A DNA stretch of 64,000 bases from Camillea tinctor. Taxonomy: Eukaryota; Ascomycota; Sordariomycetes; Xylariales; Xylariaceae. Made by a program: the position numbers and the translations under genes. Positions 24,403 to 36,700 of the stretch are shown here, in pieces; the stretch's first letter is position 1, and the number at the start of each line of letters is the position of its first letter. The DNA is taken from positions 8,046 through 72,045 of the forward strand of contig MU394156.1 in the NCBI GenBank assembly GCA_022578605.1, read 5' to 3'. The notes beneath the pieces were generated by a model, which did no database searches, was not told where the DNA came from, and was given only the letters and a program-made list of their open reading frames with translations.

Positions 24403-25866
24403 GATGGAGGTGTATGCAAGAGTACTGGGTGGCTGATCGATGTTGCTTGAGAGTGATGATCACCTGCCAAGGGCCTAGGTTAAAGAATTAATTCCCAAGA
24501 TGGTCTTTTTAATTCGGTATTAAATAAGAAAACACTCCATGGCCTATCTCCATTCACCCCTCACGACCATTCAAGGAAAGGGGGGTTGAATCCGGAGTTA
24601 ATATGGGGTAAATTGAGATACACATTGTGGACCTGCCATAGCAGGCCAATCAGTACTGCATCATTACTGATGAAACGGTGTTGATCCTGCCGGCAATTTA
24701 TGTCGGTGGCCTTTGTCGCCATTGTGTCGCCATATGGGATGATCAACCACATACGCTTTCTTTTCGAATATAGAAGCACGCTATGTTCCGGAAAGTGTAT
24801 ACCTAATTGTTAATGAAAGATTATGTCATTGTTTGTTTGGTATGTAAAACCCACCTACCTAATAGGCATTCCGTACCTATTATACATACCTAGGTATGTG
24901 CACCTGAATACATCAACCATTACTCTATACCGACAAACTGTGCGAGAAGTCTAAGAGGGGAGCTTGCTTTTGACCAAGACACACAGGTCCTTAAACTTAC
25001 GGACATAATCATTTTCACTGCACAATATTACAGGTCTTAGGGGCCAGTTGTTGCATTAAATCCCATGACGCCCTAATCTATTTTTCCTGATTTAAGTTTC
25101 AAGAGATGAAAATTTCCCGAAATAAAAACACAGATCTAGTGAATGACTAACGGCAATTGTAGAGTATTCTGTGATATTTATTCACCCTTAGTATACGGTC
25201 CGTAGTTGGCACTTGTCCTGATTATGTTTGAAAATGATATCGTCCCCATCTTATGCCATCAACCGGTTTTAAAAGAACTGTGCGGCCTCGCACAATAGAT
25301 TAAGTAGCCAAAATTACCATCGTGAAAAGCCGCTCATGTATGTGGAAAATAGTCTGAAATGATCCGTTTGGGGCGCTCTAGGATACGTTGATATGAACTA
25401 GGTCTGAGCAAAGTTCGAAGTTTTTATGGAATCGAACATCTGAATCATAACAAATGTCAACCCCCACACACTAATATGACCTGCGACAGTAACTGCTCTA
25501 GGTATCCAAAAGGAGAGCGAGGGAGGGAACTATTCCCTTTGGAATAGTAAAACCCCTTAAATCCTCAAGCCCCCCCCCTATTCCCCCATAAACTCGACAT
25601 CATTTTCGCATTATACCATCTGAGCAGGCTTTTTTCCCCATTCATCTCTGTCTCTTATACTCTACCCCCGAATGAATTTTCACAACTTCTTGCTATTAGT
25701 AATAACTAGAAGTAGATTACCTAGAGGTGATGGCACTACAAGGCTAAGAGCTACTGTAGGATACGTACAATAGAGTCGCAAGAGCACTGATATTTTCAAT
25801 ATAACTTCTTGAGTGGTGGGTATCAGCGCAGAAGTAGCTGCCTCCTGCCCTCTCTCTGTCTGTCTC
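24403..25866. other. Gene-free spacer
   Basis: No gene is supported. The left part must hold the promoter of the leftward cytochrome b2-like gene. One TACCTAGGTA motif lies at about 24888. Confidence 0.45.
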
Positions 25867-26040
25867 TGTGGGGGATGGCCCCATATGGCACACACAAGGC
25901 TCAGGGCACAACGGGATATATTGCCGTGCTATCGAGCTATACGTGTGTGTGTGTGTGTGTGAAAGAGAGAGAGAGAGATAATGATAAAACCCAAAAAGGG
26001 GACTAAATACTAAGGCCTGCTGAGTCATTCTGACGTAACA
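25867..26040 (+). mobile_element. Solo LTR, family 2, copy A (174 bp)
   Basis: It starts TGTGGGGGAT and ends TGACGTAACA. The interior matches copies B (47332-47506) and C (62898-63077): a GGGCACAA block, a GT then GA microsatellite, CCAAAAAGG, and GCCTGCTGAG before the end. The flanks (GTCTC and TAACA) do not match, so this copy has lost its duplication or recombined. Confidence 0.75.
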
Positions 26041-28061
26041 TAACAACTAAAATGCAAAGCACCTTGCACGTTACTTGCATATCTTTCGTGACGGATACCC
26101 TTTGATAGAAACCAAGAGAGCTTAACCTATTCGCACAAATGTATAAAAGGAACAAGACTCGCAAACCTATCATGACCCACCAGGAGCTCTTGTCAGTGCC
26201 AACGAATTAGCGAGGAAGACAAAGAAAGAGACGCGTGCTTCAACTTACATGTAGAATGTTATAGAATCTATCATGGATGTCCCCAGTGTCATTGCCTAGG
26301 CCAAGTTCCATGGTTTGAAAGTCTAAAGGGGAAATGTTAGAACTGATATAGATGCAAAATATTGAGGCAACTTAAAAACATGGCAACAAGTACCAAGTAA
26401 TCATCCTAGCATAGGCTACCACTGGTGCTTTTCCTGGAAAGAGTATCGCGAAATGACGATGAAGAGTGTGATGAAGTTGAATATGGAATACTTAATAACG
26501 ATAGATGTAGCATTTGTTTCCATGACGACACCTTCGCTGTCGCTACGCGTGGTGCCTCTTTGCTCTGTACTGATCATATCCTCGTGAGCTTAACTTCGAG
26601 GTTGACGTATACTCGTAAGGATTGGTTGCCGTGGGATTTGAGGAGGCAGCAATAGCGAAGGGAACACAGGACAGACAGATAATGAGAAGAGGATTGTGTA
26701 GTCACTGTGGGGATGTAAAATATCAATGCGACCTTCACACCGACTGCACCATACACTATTCAGAAAACATTTGTTCCAAACACAGTTGCTTACTATAATT
26801 CAGAAAAGAGATCCCCATCTTGTCCAACAATGCCATCTAGAAAATGTACCTCATGCTTACTTAGGGTAGCCTGTGGAATTTTCACTATTCATGACAATAC
26901 TGCGTAAGGACTTGAATCGGCATTTTACAAGCGATATAGGGATTGGATGAATGTCTTTTAAACCAGTATTTTCTAGTTTTTAGAGTGGCATTCAGGTCGC
27001 CATGTCGGAACCTTGCGCGTAGGTGGTTATGCCGGATTTATGCAACTTAAAGATCATCTTAAGGAGCATCCCCCTAAAGCGGCTACATATAAGAGCTCGA
27101 TCATCTCAAATGTCAGGTCGCCTAGAATCTGGAAAGCCTATGGTATACTTAACCCACGTGTTCTACTTTAGATGGAGCCACAACCTGTTTGCGAGCTTCG
27201 TATTCCTAATCGAGAAACAACTGGAGAAACTTGAAGCATTGGCTATAAAAGATGACATGGTATGTGATCAGGAGAAACTTATGACTATATTGTTCCTTAA
27301 CTATTTACTATTTCATGAGGGACATTTTGCATCAGAATTACTGAGGGGGTTTTCTACTTTGTATCGTGTTAGTCACATAAATCTTGGCTTATAATAAGCG
27401 CGCCATTGGGCTTTTTTACCACTCGTGATGCATACACACGAAGTGTAGATAATTGCAAATACTGTAGGGTGCATATTAGTATATGTCAAAGCAACGAGAC
27501 ATAGGGACACTCCGATATAACCGCCGGCCGTGGATTCTTGGGAATTTAATCCGGCTACGATCCTCACCTGATTCTTGATCGACCCCGCCTTTTCTATAAT
27601 CAGGTGCTCTGCTATACCCATGGCTATGCCAGTGTGCATGTATAGTCCGTGGCACCCTGGAAGATTGGATATCAATGCTTAATTATATACCTAATAAACT
27701 TAAGAGAGTCAAAGCAACTGAAGCAAGATTGAGAGGAAGAATGTTAAGAATATCTTCCATATCGTATGTAACCAGCCAATGAATGTGTGGAGAGTTCAGG
27801 GACTATTCGTTATAATCGCCCCAATCGGAAAGTTTACAACTTAACCGCCTAACCTAGTATCATCCTCGACCCTGTTCTGGGGTGCTCCGCCGACAACACG
27901 AGGAACAAAGAGAGGCATTGAGGCAGATCTCCACCCCCCTTGTCGGTTCCATATTGCCCGTTTACACGGAATATTCCTCTCTAATCCCACCATGCGTCGT
28001 AGCACACGTTGAGTACCGGTGTGGTCTGTTGAGACGACCAAGTGTGCCTCTTTGTAGAATA
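26041..28061. other. AT-rich gene-free stretch upstream of the GH43 gene
   Basis: I recognise no gene. A 123-codon frame at 27023-27394 has no family features. The right end is the GH43 promoter. Confidence 0.4.
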
Positions 28062-28090
28062 TAAATAACCCTCCCGCATGGGGTTATTTA
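28062..28090. promoter_or_regulatory. 10-bp perfect inverted repeat upstream of GH43
   Basis: TAAATAACCC (28062-28071) and GGGTTATTTA (28081-28090) are exact reverse complements around a 9-bp centre. The repeat lies about 120 bp before the GH43 start codon and overlaps a TATA-like stretch. It could be a two-fold symmetric factor site. A role is inference from position only. Confidence 0.4.
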
Positions 28091-28207
28091 ATCTGCGTCC
28101 CTGCGTTGTACCTGCAGCTGCGATTCTACATCGCATCGTAGATCTTGTCCGGCATTCGTTTATCTACTCCCTTGGTGACCCCGAATATATTATCTCACCA
28201 ACAGAAA

Positions 28208-29843
28208 ATGAACAGGATGCCTTCTCTGCGTTCGCTTTTGCTAGCTGCCTTGGCTTCAGCTGCTGAGGCAAGCTTGCAAGTAGTACCCGGCGCGACCTGG
28301 ACGGCGGTGAGTGTTCACCGGGTAAATGCGTGCAAGACAATAAAATGCTAACATGTCAAAAAAGTCCAATAGCCAGCATGTTCAGGCACACGGAGCGGGA
28401 GTGATACGCGTCGACTCCACGTACTACCTCATTGGCGAGGACAAGACCAACGGGTCTGCCTTCCAGAACGTCAACTGCTACTCGTCTCAGGATCTAGTGC
28501 AGTGGAAATACGAGGGTGCTCTACTCTCTCGCACCGACAGCGGTGATCTGGGTCCTAACCGCGTTGTCGAGCGCCCCAAGGTACTATTCAATGAGGCCAC
28601 CGGCAAGTACGTACTCTGGATGCACATCGACTCGTCAAACTATGGCGAGGCTAAGGTTGGTGTTGCCGTAGGCGACACGGTTTGTGGCTCGTATGGTAAG
28701 TGTCAAAACTATTTCTCAGTATGCTTTAACCGACGTCGTGGACGAGAAAGGGAAAAGATAATTCTATCTACATCATATATTAAAGAAGAAAGGCGATTTT
28801 CTAGAACATGAGGTTTTCTAAGCAATTTCTACTTGTGTAAGCTTACACCCCTTTCTCCGTACAGAATACCAAGGCTCCTTCCAACCACTCGACCACCAGA
28901 GTCGTGACATGGGTCTCTTTGCCGACGATGATGGCACAGGGTATCTGCTCTCTGAGGATCGACAGAACGGCCTACGCATCATGAAGCTGGCGTCTGATTA
29001 TCTCAGCGTCGAGTCAAGCACCTATCTCTGGTCTGACAGCATCGAGGCCCCTGCCCTCGTCAAGGTTGACGGGCGATACTACATGTTCGGCTCTCGCCTC
29101 ACGGGCTGGGACCCGAATGATAATCTCTACAGCACCTCAACCTCGCTTACCGAGGGATGGAGCTCCTGGGCTACGTATGTTGCTTCCTCCTCTCTAAATC
29201 TCCTTTTATTTTTGATTGTTTGCTGACTGCAACCCAATCTAGTTTCGCCGATGTAGGCAGCAAAACATACACCTCGCAGACTAACTACGTTCTACCCCTC
29301 CCTGACGGCACTGTAATCTACCTTGGCGACCGCTGGAAATCCAGCAACCTCATGGCTTCGACCTACGTCTGGTTGCCTCTCAACATCTCTGGTACTACTG
29401 TTACCATGGCAAACCGTGCCTCATGGGTCCCCCCTTCCAGTGCCGCGCCCGCATCCACGACCTACGCCTTCAGCGCTGCGACGTACGCCGGCTCTGCTCG
29501 CAACGTGACCTGCTCTGGCTGCTCGAGCGGTTCTGCGGCGGGGTATATTGGGGGAGACGAGAACGGCAGCCTGACGTTTTCGGGTATTCGTAGCGATGCG
29601 TCTACACGCAGCACCGTGCAAATCCGCTATGCTAACGGGGATAGCACGTCCCGTTATGCCGGAGTACGGGTCAACGGTGGCGGGGCGATCAAAATCGCAT
29701 TTTTGCCTACATTCGGGTCCGTCGGCACGAGCACTCTGAACGTGGACTTGCGAGCCGGTGGAGACAGCAATACTATTGTCATCGAGGGAATCGATGGAGG
29801 GTGGGGGCCCGATGTAGATCAGTTGATTGTTCCCGTGTCGTAA
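28208..29843 (+). CDS. Secreted GH43 exo-beta-1,3-galactanase with CBM35
   Basis: This is probably an exo-beta-1,3-galactanase of the GH43_24 type, which cuts the main chain of arabinogalactan. The exons are 28208-28306, 28365-28695, 28865-29174 and 29243-29843, giving 446 aa. Residues 1-22 form a signal peptide. The five-bladed propeller shows AHGAGVIRV, YYLIGEDK, NVNCYSS and MGLFADDDGTGYL. Glu204 in SIEAPALVKVDG is the likely general acid by position. From about residue 325 a CBM35 follows (AATYAGSARNVTCSGCSSG... to the end GPDVDQLIVPVS). The first-intron branch site GCTAACA is clear. Another Met three codons in could start translation. Confidence 0.9.
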
Positions 29844-31102
29844 GCGGGCTCATCTTGCGTTAACTAACATATGCTTTGTCTTGACTACCTGGTTAGACTA
29901 CATATGCATGGGACACGAGAGTAGAGTGGTAGATGATAATATGAGACTGATTGTTAAGGGATTAGTCAATATATAGCAAATTGACATAATTATCGAACCA
30001 TTCCGCTGCGGTCTATGTAATGGCAGATTTAAATTATAGGTAGCATAAAAATAGCATGATTGAGGAATAGCGCTAGAGACTCGAAATCAAAGAAGAAAAA
30101 AAAAGATGGACATCGTTGTGTGTAGAAACAAGTGAAGTAGGTATTCATGAGATTCATCTATCCACGTGATTGGGGGAAGAAAATTCGTTACACCAACGGC
30201 CTTGAAACCTTGTGTTCTCTGCTTCTCCTCCTTGCTCATCATTTCTTCAAACATCATATTCCACCAAATATGTATATGAGGGGGGGACAACCAAGGGTTA
30301 GAGTCACGTCCCTTCACTGCCAGTTTCTCTACCCCTGCTTCTGCGACATCCTCTCACTCCTACTCGAAATACACTGCCAAAATAGCAATTACACTTAAGC
30401 AGCCGGTCCAGCCGAAGCAGCAACAGCAACAATACAGGTTCACATACATTTCCTTTACCATGCTGACCACTTCAGACTTCAACACTGTATCCTGTAAATA
30501 TCCAGGAATACAGAGTTCGATGTAGGGGGGGCCGGTAAGTCGTCTTATCGCATTGTGACCGGAAACTGGGAAATACAAGGGAATAAAGATGCCCCGGGCT
30601 TGTCTTAGAAAAACATATCCACAATCCTGGGTTAAAAGTGATCGATGGACGAAGGTGCCTATAATTCCGGGTCGCAGAGAGAAAAACAAATAATGAACTT
30701 CCCTAAACAGATAGAAGGGATCAAGATAAGAAAAAGGTTTAACACGGGGATATACCGGCTGAAAAAGGGCAGGTCGAGTCATATAGTCGCCCCTACGTCT
30801 AGGACCTCTATTATACCCTAGATATAGAGGATGGCATGTTTCCGTCATGACAAGTGACGGCGAATGCATTGGTTGGTACTGACCACCGCTCCAAGGCTGG
30901 CTATAATCGCCGCCGGGTGGTTGTTTTGAAACTGCGAAAGGGGAATTTCAAAAGAGCGACAGGCCCTAGTATATGAAAGAAAGTGGTATCAAGTCGTAAT
31001 GAGCCATAAACGCCACGCCATATCGGAACCGGGAATGTTGTAAAGGCATTAAGGTATATTGAGCTCTGGAAGCCCAAGAAGTACTTGGGGTTGGCCGGCC
31101 CT
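29844..31102. other. Convergent 3' spacer between GH43 and RasGAP
   Basis: The two genes end toward each other. A 169-codon minus-strand frame at 30360-30869 is Cys/Phe-rich with no family features, and I do not call it. Confidence 0.45.
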
Positions 31103-33716
31103 TCACCATCCCTTCTTCCTAGCGAACCTCTTGTTGAGCAGAGCAAGGACTTTCGTAACGTTAAATTGCACATATTCGAGATCGAGGTCGTCCTGGTTAT
31201 CCTTCTGCATCTCCAGAAGATCGTCAAGCTTTAGGTCGAGCTCCAAGAGGCCGCGGTTACGTCCTATCATCATGATTAGCAAGCTGTCAGGGGAAGGTGA
31301 GCGAAGGGCTTTTGCGACTTACCTTTGTAATGCAAAGAAATGACGAAGGTTCCAGGCAAAGGGCTAGTAAAATTGAAGTATATGTTCGCACGCCGGTTAT
31401 CTGGAACGTTACTCTTCTGGATGACGCCCTCCTTCTCTAGCTGCTGGTGAGTGAACTTGTAAGGCCCTAACACCTGCTGCTTCTGCTGCTTCCGCCGCGT
31501 TCCTTCGGACTGGCTTCGGACATTGTGCAAGTAGCTTTTGTACGTCTCAAGTTGCCCGACCAAGTATGAATTGTGGTCGCGTATCGTCTTGTACACATCC
31601 TCAAGCTTCTGAGTCTCGGCAAGAACACCCTCCTTCAATGAGCCCAGATGCTGCAACTCCTGTTCGACCTCGTCTCGCAGCAAGCTAAACTGGTCAGACT
31701 TGTCGATTACTTTCATCTCTTGAAGCTGACTTAGAAGCTCCATGGCCCGGATGCCTTTTCGCACCATTACGGCATCGTTCCGAGACGTAGCCGCGGCGTC
31801 GGCAATTCTCTCTAGGCGCAATGGCCGTCTGGCAACTGACGTATTTTGCGGGATGGAACGCATAACCTGCACGAAGATGGACTTGGCTTCCATAAAGTAG
31901 ACCTCTTCTTGGGTAATATCCAAAGCTGCTGTGAGGTCATCGATGGCCTGCTCCCATCGACTAAAGAGGGGCAAATTGATGGCCCGATTTTCCTTCCGGG
32001 GTACCTGCGCAGGCGCGTGGCCCAGCTCCGACATGATGAGCGACAAGTGCGAGTTCTCGTCCTTGCACAGTTCTCCACTATGCTTCTCAATGAGAGAATG
32101 CATAGCGTAGATTTCATTCAGGGTGATGGATAGTTCTAGATCCTTCTTGGACAGGGCAACGTAATTATCCATCTCCAAACTCTCGTAGAAGTCTTGAACT
32201 TCGCATAGATCCAACATGAACTTATTGACTCGGTCTTTGTTGGCCTGAATGAAGGGTGACAGTTTGGCCATGTACGGTTCCTTCGCATATGATGGTTTAT
32301 TGGCCAGGTTCTGCAACATCTTGGCGATCAGTGTTAGAGTTCGGCGGGGTTTCTCGGCGGGAATGCCATCGATGAGCATGTACGACTTGGGCGTGACAAT
32401 AGCTGGGTTAATGAAGCGCAGGAAGAAGAAACCGCCGATGAGCGTGCAGATGACCTGATCATTGGCGTCGGGGTACTTGCGTTTCGTCAAGCTGCGAATC
32501 TGTTTGCATATCCACCGGATGCCGTAAGGCGCCTCGTCGAGTCCATCAATGATCGTGTTCAAGAAACCTGTCGCTATCTCCGTGAGCATAGTAAGACGGG
32601 GCTCAATAATGGCCTGGACCTGTGTGTTCTCTGCGGCCTGCTCTCCAGTTATTCCCTTGGGCAACGAGGGTGGAAGACTTCCCGTGTCTTCTTCGATCTG
32701 CTGGCACATGCGCTCATAGACCTTAAGAGGGTTAATCTCGAGGTCTAAATCCTTCAACTCAATGAGGCTATTGATCCTATCAGCCAAGACGATTCGTAGG
32801 AAGCTCTGGCCAGGCCCACGCCTAGTGTAAGTAGTCATCATCCGAGAGACGGGCGTATTAGCACGGAGGAGCGAGGAGTATTCCGGTGTCGTATCGAACT
32901 GGTAGGTCAAGACGGACTACGGAAACGAGAGTTAGCAGATGGGCTAGCTTCAAGACAGAATCGGGTTAATCCCACCTGGAACATGGTCAGTAGCAGATGC
33001 TCTTCACGACTCTCGTACTGATTACCGTAGATAGTAAACATGACGGTCTGGAGGAGAGAATCGATCTCGGCCATGGATACGAGTCGGCAGAGATGTGCGA
33101 TATGTCGCGGTTCGGATTGCAATAGAAACATCAAATTGCCGTACTTCTGCGTCTTGTCGTCATTGGGAAAGGCGCCTTCTTGAAGGTCGGTCGCATCTTC
33201 AAGATGACTGGCCACTTCGTTTTGCTGCATCGCAATTAGCTCCAAGCAACAATACACAACATAACTCGTGGGTCAGTTTCCAACGTACCTCCTCCAGTGC
33301 CATGCGATTTTGGATGAGGAGGGCAATTCGAGAGTCGAGGTACCGCACATCCTTTTCGAGGACGAAATTCTTTTTAGATTGTGAGGAAATCTTAGACTTG
33401 AGGTCACGCAGCGCTTTCTGGGCTGTTGGCAGGTGTCAGCGCCCGAGATATAATGGGGACCAAAGAGGGAGAAAAGGGGGAAAGGAAAAGGGGGGGGGGG
33501 CGTGAACTTACCTTTGGCTAGATCATCTTCGATTTCTAGATCCGTCTCATTGGCTGACATGGACATGTACAAGGCAGACATAGAATAGCGCTTCGACTGT
33601 CGCGCCGAACGGGTGCCATCGTAGGAAGACATGGTGTTCTGGCGTGAGATGGGCTGAAAGGAGGAGGAGGAGGCGGTGGAAGCCCGTGAAGGTGTTTGTA
33701 ACATAACAGTGGACAT
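31103..33716 (-). CDS. Ras GTPase-activating protein (GapA/Gap1 type)
   Basis: It stimulates GTP hydrolysis by Ras and so limits growth and polarity signalling. The exons are 33512-33716, 33289-33422, 32976-33224, 31323-32916 and 31103-31263 (minus), giving 780 aa. The N-terminus is Ser-rich and is followed by a coiled coil (about 70-115). The RasGAP domain spans about 150-480, with an arginine finger at Arg214 ([12 protein letters not shown]) and the FLRFINPAI signature at about 361-369. The C-terminal RasGAP_C region resembles IQGAP tails. The Arg finger argues for an active GAP, unlike IQGAPs, which lack it. The frame stays open to a Met at 33851, but MSTVMLQT at 33716 is the more natural start. 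Confidence 0.93.
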
Positions 33717-36700
33717 GTTCCGATCGTGGGTTTGGCCCGCAGCGAATGGGGGCGATTGACGGGTGCAATTATCCACCAGCCGACAGCACCACGGTGCCGT
33801 ACCCAGAAGGATGAGAGCAGGCAGATGTGGTGTGAGGGATGATTCTACCAAGACGGGAGCGACTAATTCACGGTCGGATCGGAGAGGAGGGAGGGTAACT
33901 GCGTCGCGAATGGGGAGGAAGGAAGGCAGCGAATGTTTACGAGTGCGCGTGAATATACAACAACGGCGACTGTTTAGTTAGTGCGTTGCGTTGCGATGCG
34001 GTGCGTTCTTTTCTCTGGTTTTATTTCCCTTGCCTTTCTCTCCTTTGCGTTCCTTTCTTTTTCCCCAGATGGAATCTATTTTAGCTGCGGTTCTGGTTTC
34101 ACGGATGGAGAGAAAAACGCCAGAAGGTTGACGTGGTGATTAGGTATAGTGATAAGTAATAATTGATGTTGTAGTTGTTGTTATAGTGGTAGTGTTGGTG
34201 ATTGTAGTAGTAGCAGTGATGGTAATAGTGAATTGAGGGTGCCGGTCGGATGGAATTGAGAATCGGGCGTGGTTTTGAAGGGATCGGTTTGCTCAGACTG
34301 GAATGGAAATAGGATCAAAGTCGGCACAACGGGCCAGCGAGCGCCACAATAAGAACGTGTGGATTAGATCGGAATAGCTTCTAGCTGTGGATGGTGCGTA
34401 TATGTGCGTGTATGTAGTTAAGGCCGTGGACTCGGGAATCCCAGTCAAGCGGAAAAGAGAGAGAGAGAGGGAGAGACGACTTTTTTTCTTTGCTCGTGTC
34501 GTTGGAGTAAAAGGGAAGTGACTTTAGGGCGAGTTGTGGATTGAAGAGATGAAAGATTGCAGGTCCAGCCCGAGCCGCGACTCGGTTGCGACCAGTCACA
34601 AGTTTGGCCAGGGCCAAGGGGGAAAGAGAGGGGGGGGTGTGTGTGTGTGGAAAGAAGGGCAGTTTTGGAACCAATGCGGAGAGCCGATCGATGGGAACCA
34701 ACAAGCGCTCAATAGGAGGAGTAGAGGGAAGGAAAATGGAAAAGAAGAAAAAGAAAAAATAAGAGTAGAAGGGCGGAAAAAAAAAAGAAAAGAAAAAAAA
34801 AAAGGGAAAGAAAAAAAAAAAGGGAAAGAGATAAGCGCAGTAAGTAGCAGTAGCAACGAACTGGCTGGTGGATATACCTAGGTACCTAGGTAGGTAAGAG
34901 TTATCAAACTCTTAATTCCCTTTGCGATCTGCTTTGTTTGCGAACAGGATTCGGAAGCATTGAAAAAGAAAAAAGAAAAAAAAGAGTTGTTTGATAATGC
35001 CAATAATAATATTTAGGTAAGTAATAATAATTATTATGATTATTATTATTATTGTCGTTGTTGTTGTTGTTGCTGTTACTTTTCTTTAGTGTTGATATGG
35101 TCGGCAAGGAGGGTAAAGGTTGTATTGTGGTATGTAATATAATGTAATGTAATGGTAGAACCACTACCAGCACCAGCACCGGCAACAGCAACAAGTAGGA
35201 AGAGGGAGAGCAAATATGAGCGTATGAGTATGATATGGGGATGAAGATGGGGATAAGGATGGATGGATGGGAATGAAAGAGGAGAAGATTGAGAGAAATG
35301 TAGTGTAGCGCCTAAAGATAGGTGTACCTAGGTAGGTGAGGCAGTAGGTAGGTAATAATACTGATAATAAGTAACAGGTTGTTTAGGTGAATATGGCCTG
35401 GTTTGGTTTCCGTCCTGGTGGTCCGGACATGTATGTACCCAGCTATGTAGTACCGGGAACGCCTGCAAGCACAAAGACGACCTAGAGAATCATACAGTAA
35501 GGCGCATATCCATAACCTACATGTACAACATAGGTACTTATGTACTCATTTCAAGTTTGCTCCACTTCACTTCTGCTCTCGCTGCTGCACTGCAATATAA
35601 TAGGGAAGAAAAGAAGGAAGAGAGAAATGAGAGAAGAGGTGGAATGCAACCGACACGTGAATTGGCTGAATCGATGTCAAGAGAGACAGTAGAGAGATGG
35701 TAGGGAAAGGGAGAGACAGAGAGAGTAAAATAGAGGATGATGTATAAGAGGGGCTAGCATACAAAGTTGGAGGGTTCAATGAAGATTTTGTGGAATGTGG
35801 AAATGTATGTGAATTTTTTTTTTCTGGAGATGCGTCGCGGCTTTTCGCGAGGGGGACGACAAAGTTGGTTTAGGTTAACCGGCGCTAAGAGGAAACACGC
35901 TAAAGGGTGGGTGGTTCAGGAAAAAAAAAAAAAAAGGTAATGTAATAAAAGTAGGGATGTACCTAGGTTAGATGGGTGTCAGCTATGAGTGGAGGTTTAA
36001 ACCAGAAAGTTAATAGATAAAACAGATTGGGCAATGGGTTTAATGGTAAGCGCCTGCTAAAACAATTACCTTAGCACTTAACCTACCTATGTACATAGTA
36101 ATTAACCTAGGTATGTGCCTGCCATATACACAGGTACACCCTTAACTTACACAATAATGGTGCATGTTTACTACACCTTTATCGGGTTTTCTTTTCAGTA
36201 AAATAAAGAAGAGCTGAAAAGAAAAGTCAAGTGAGATAAGATATGCAATGGAAAAGAACTAATATGTACCTAGATACCTATGTAAGTATGTGAAGACAAG
36301 GTAAGACATAGTAAAAGAAAGACATGGCAAGGCAAGGCAAGGCAAAACCAATGCGGATACCAAGATATGCAATGCGATGCACTGTGGTGTGCTGTGTGAT
36401 GCAATACTACCTACACACTCCAAAGAACAATACTTTCCAACTGGAGACATGTATTTATATAATTACATACCCTCTTTGATCATGAATTGGCGATTCTCTA
36501 TATTAGGTTTTAACTAGGCAGGTTAATGCTAAGTATGGAAATCAATGTCACTTTGTAGGTAAATGTACATAAAAGCCATATGGGTATAGGCAGTGTCCAC
36601 TGGTATATGTATGTACCTAGTACTACTACTACATAGTAGGTAGACAACAATAGTAGCGTAAAGGGCAAGTTAAGGTGTGCAGTCAGACATGCGGACAGGG

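Noticed and set aside
30360..30869. 169-codon minus-strand frame
   Set aside because: Located in the convergent 3' region; Cys/Phe-rich with a poly-Cys run; no family signal.
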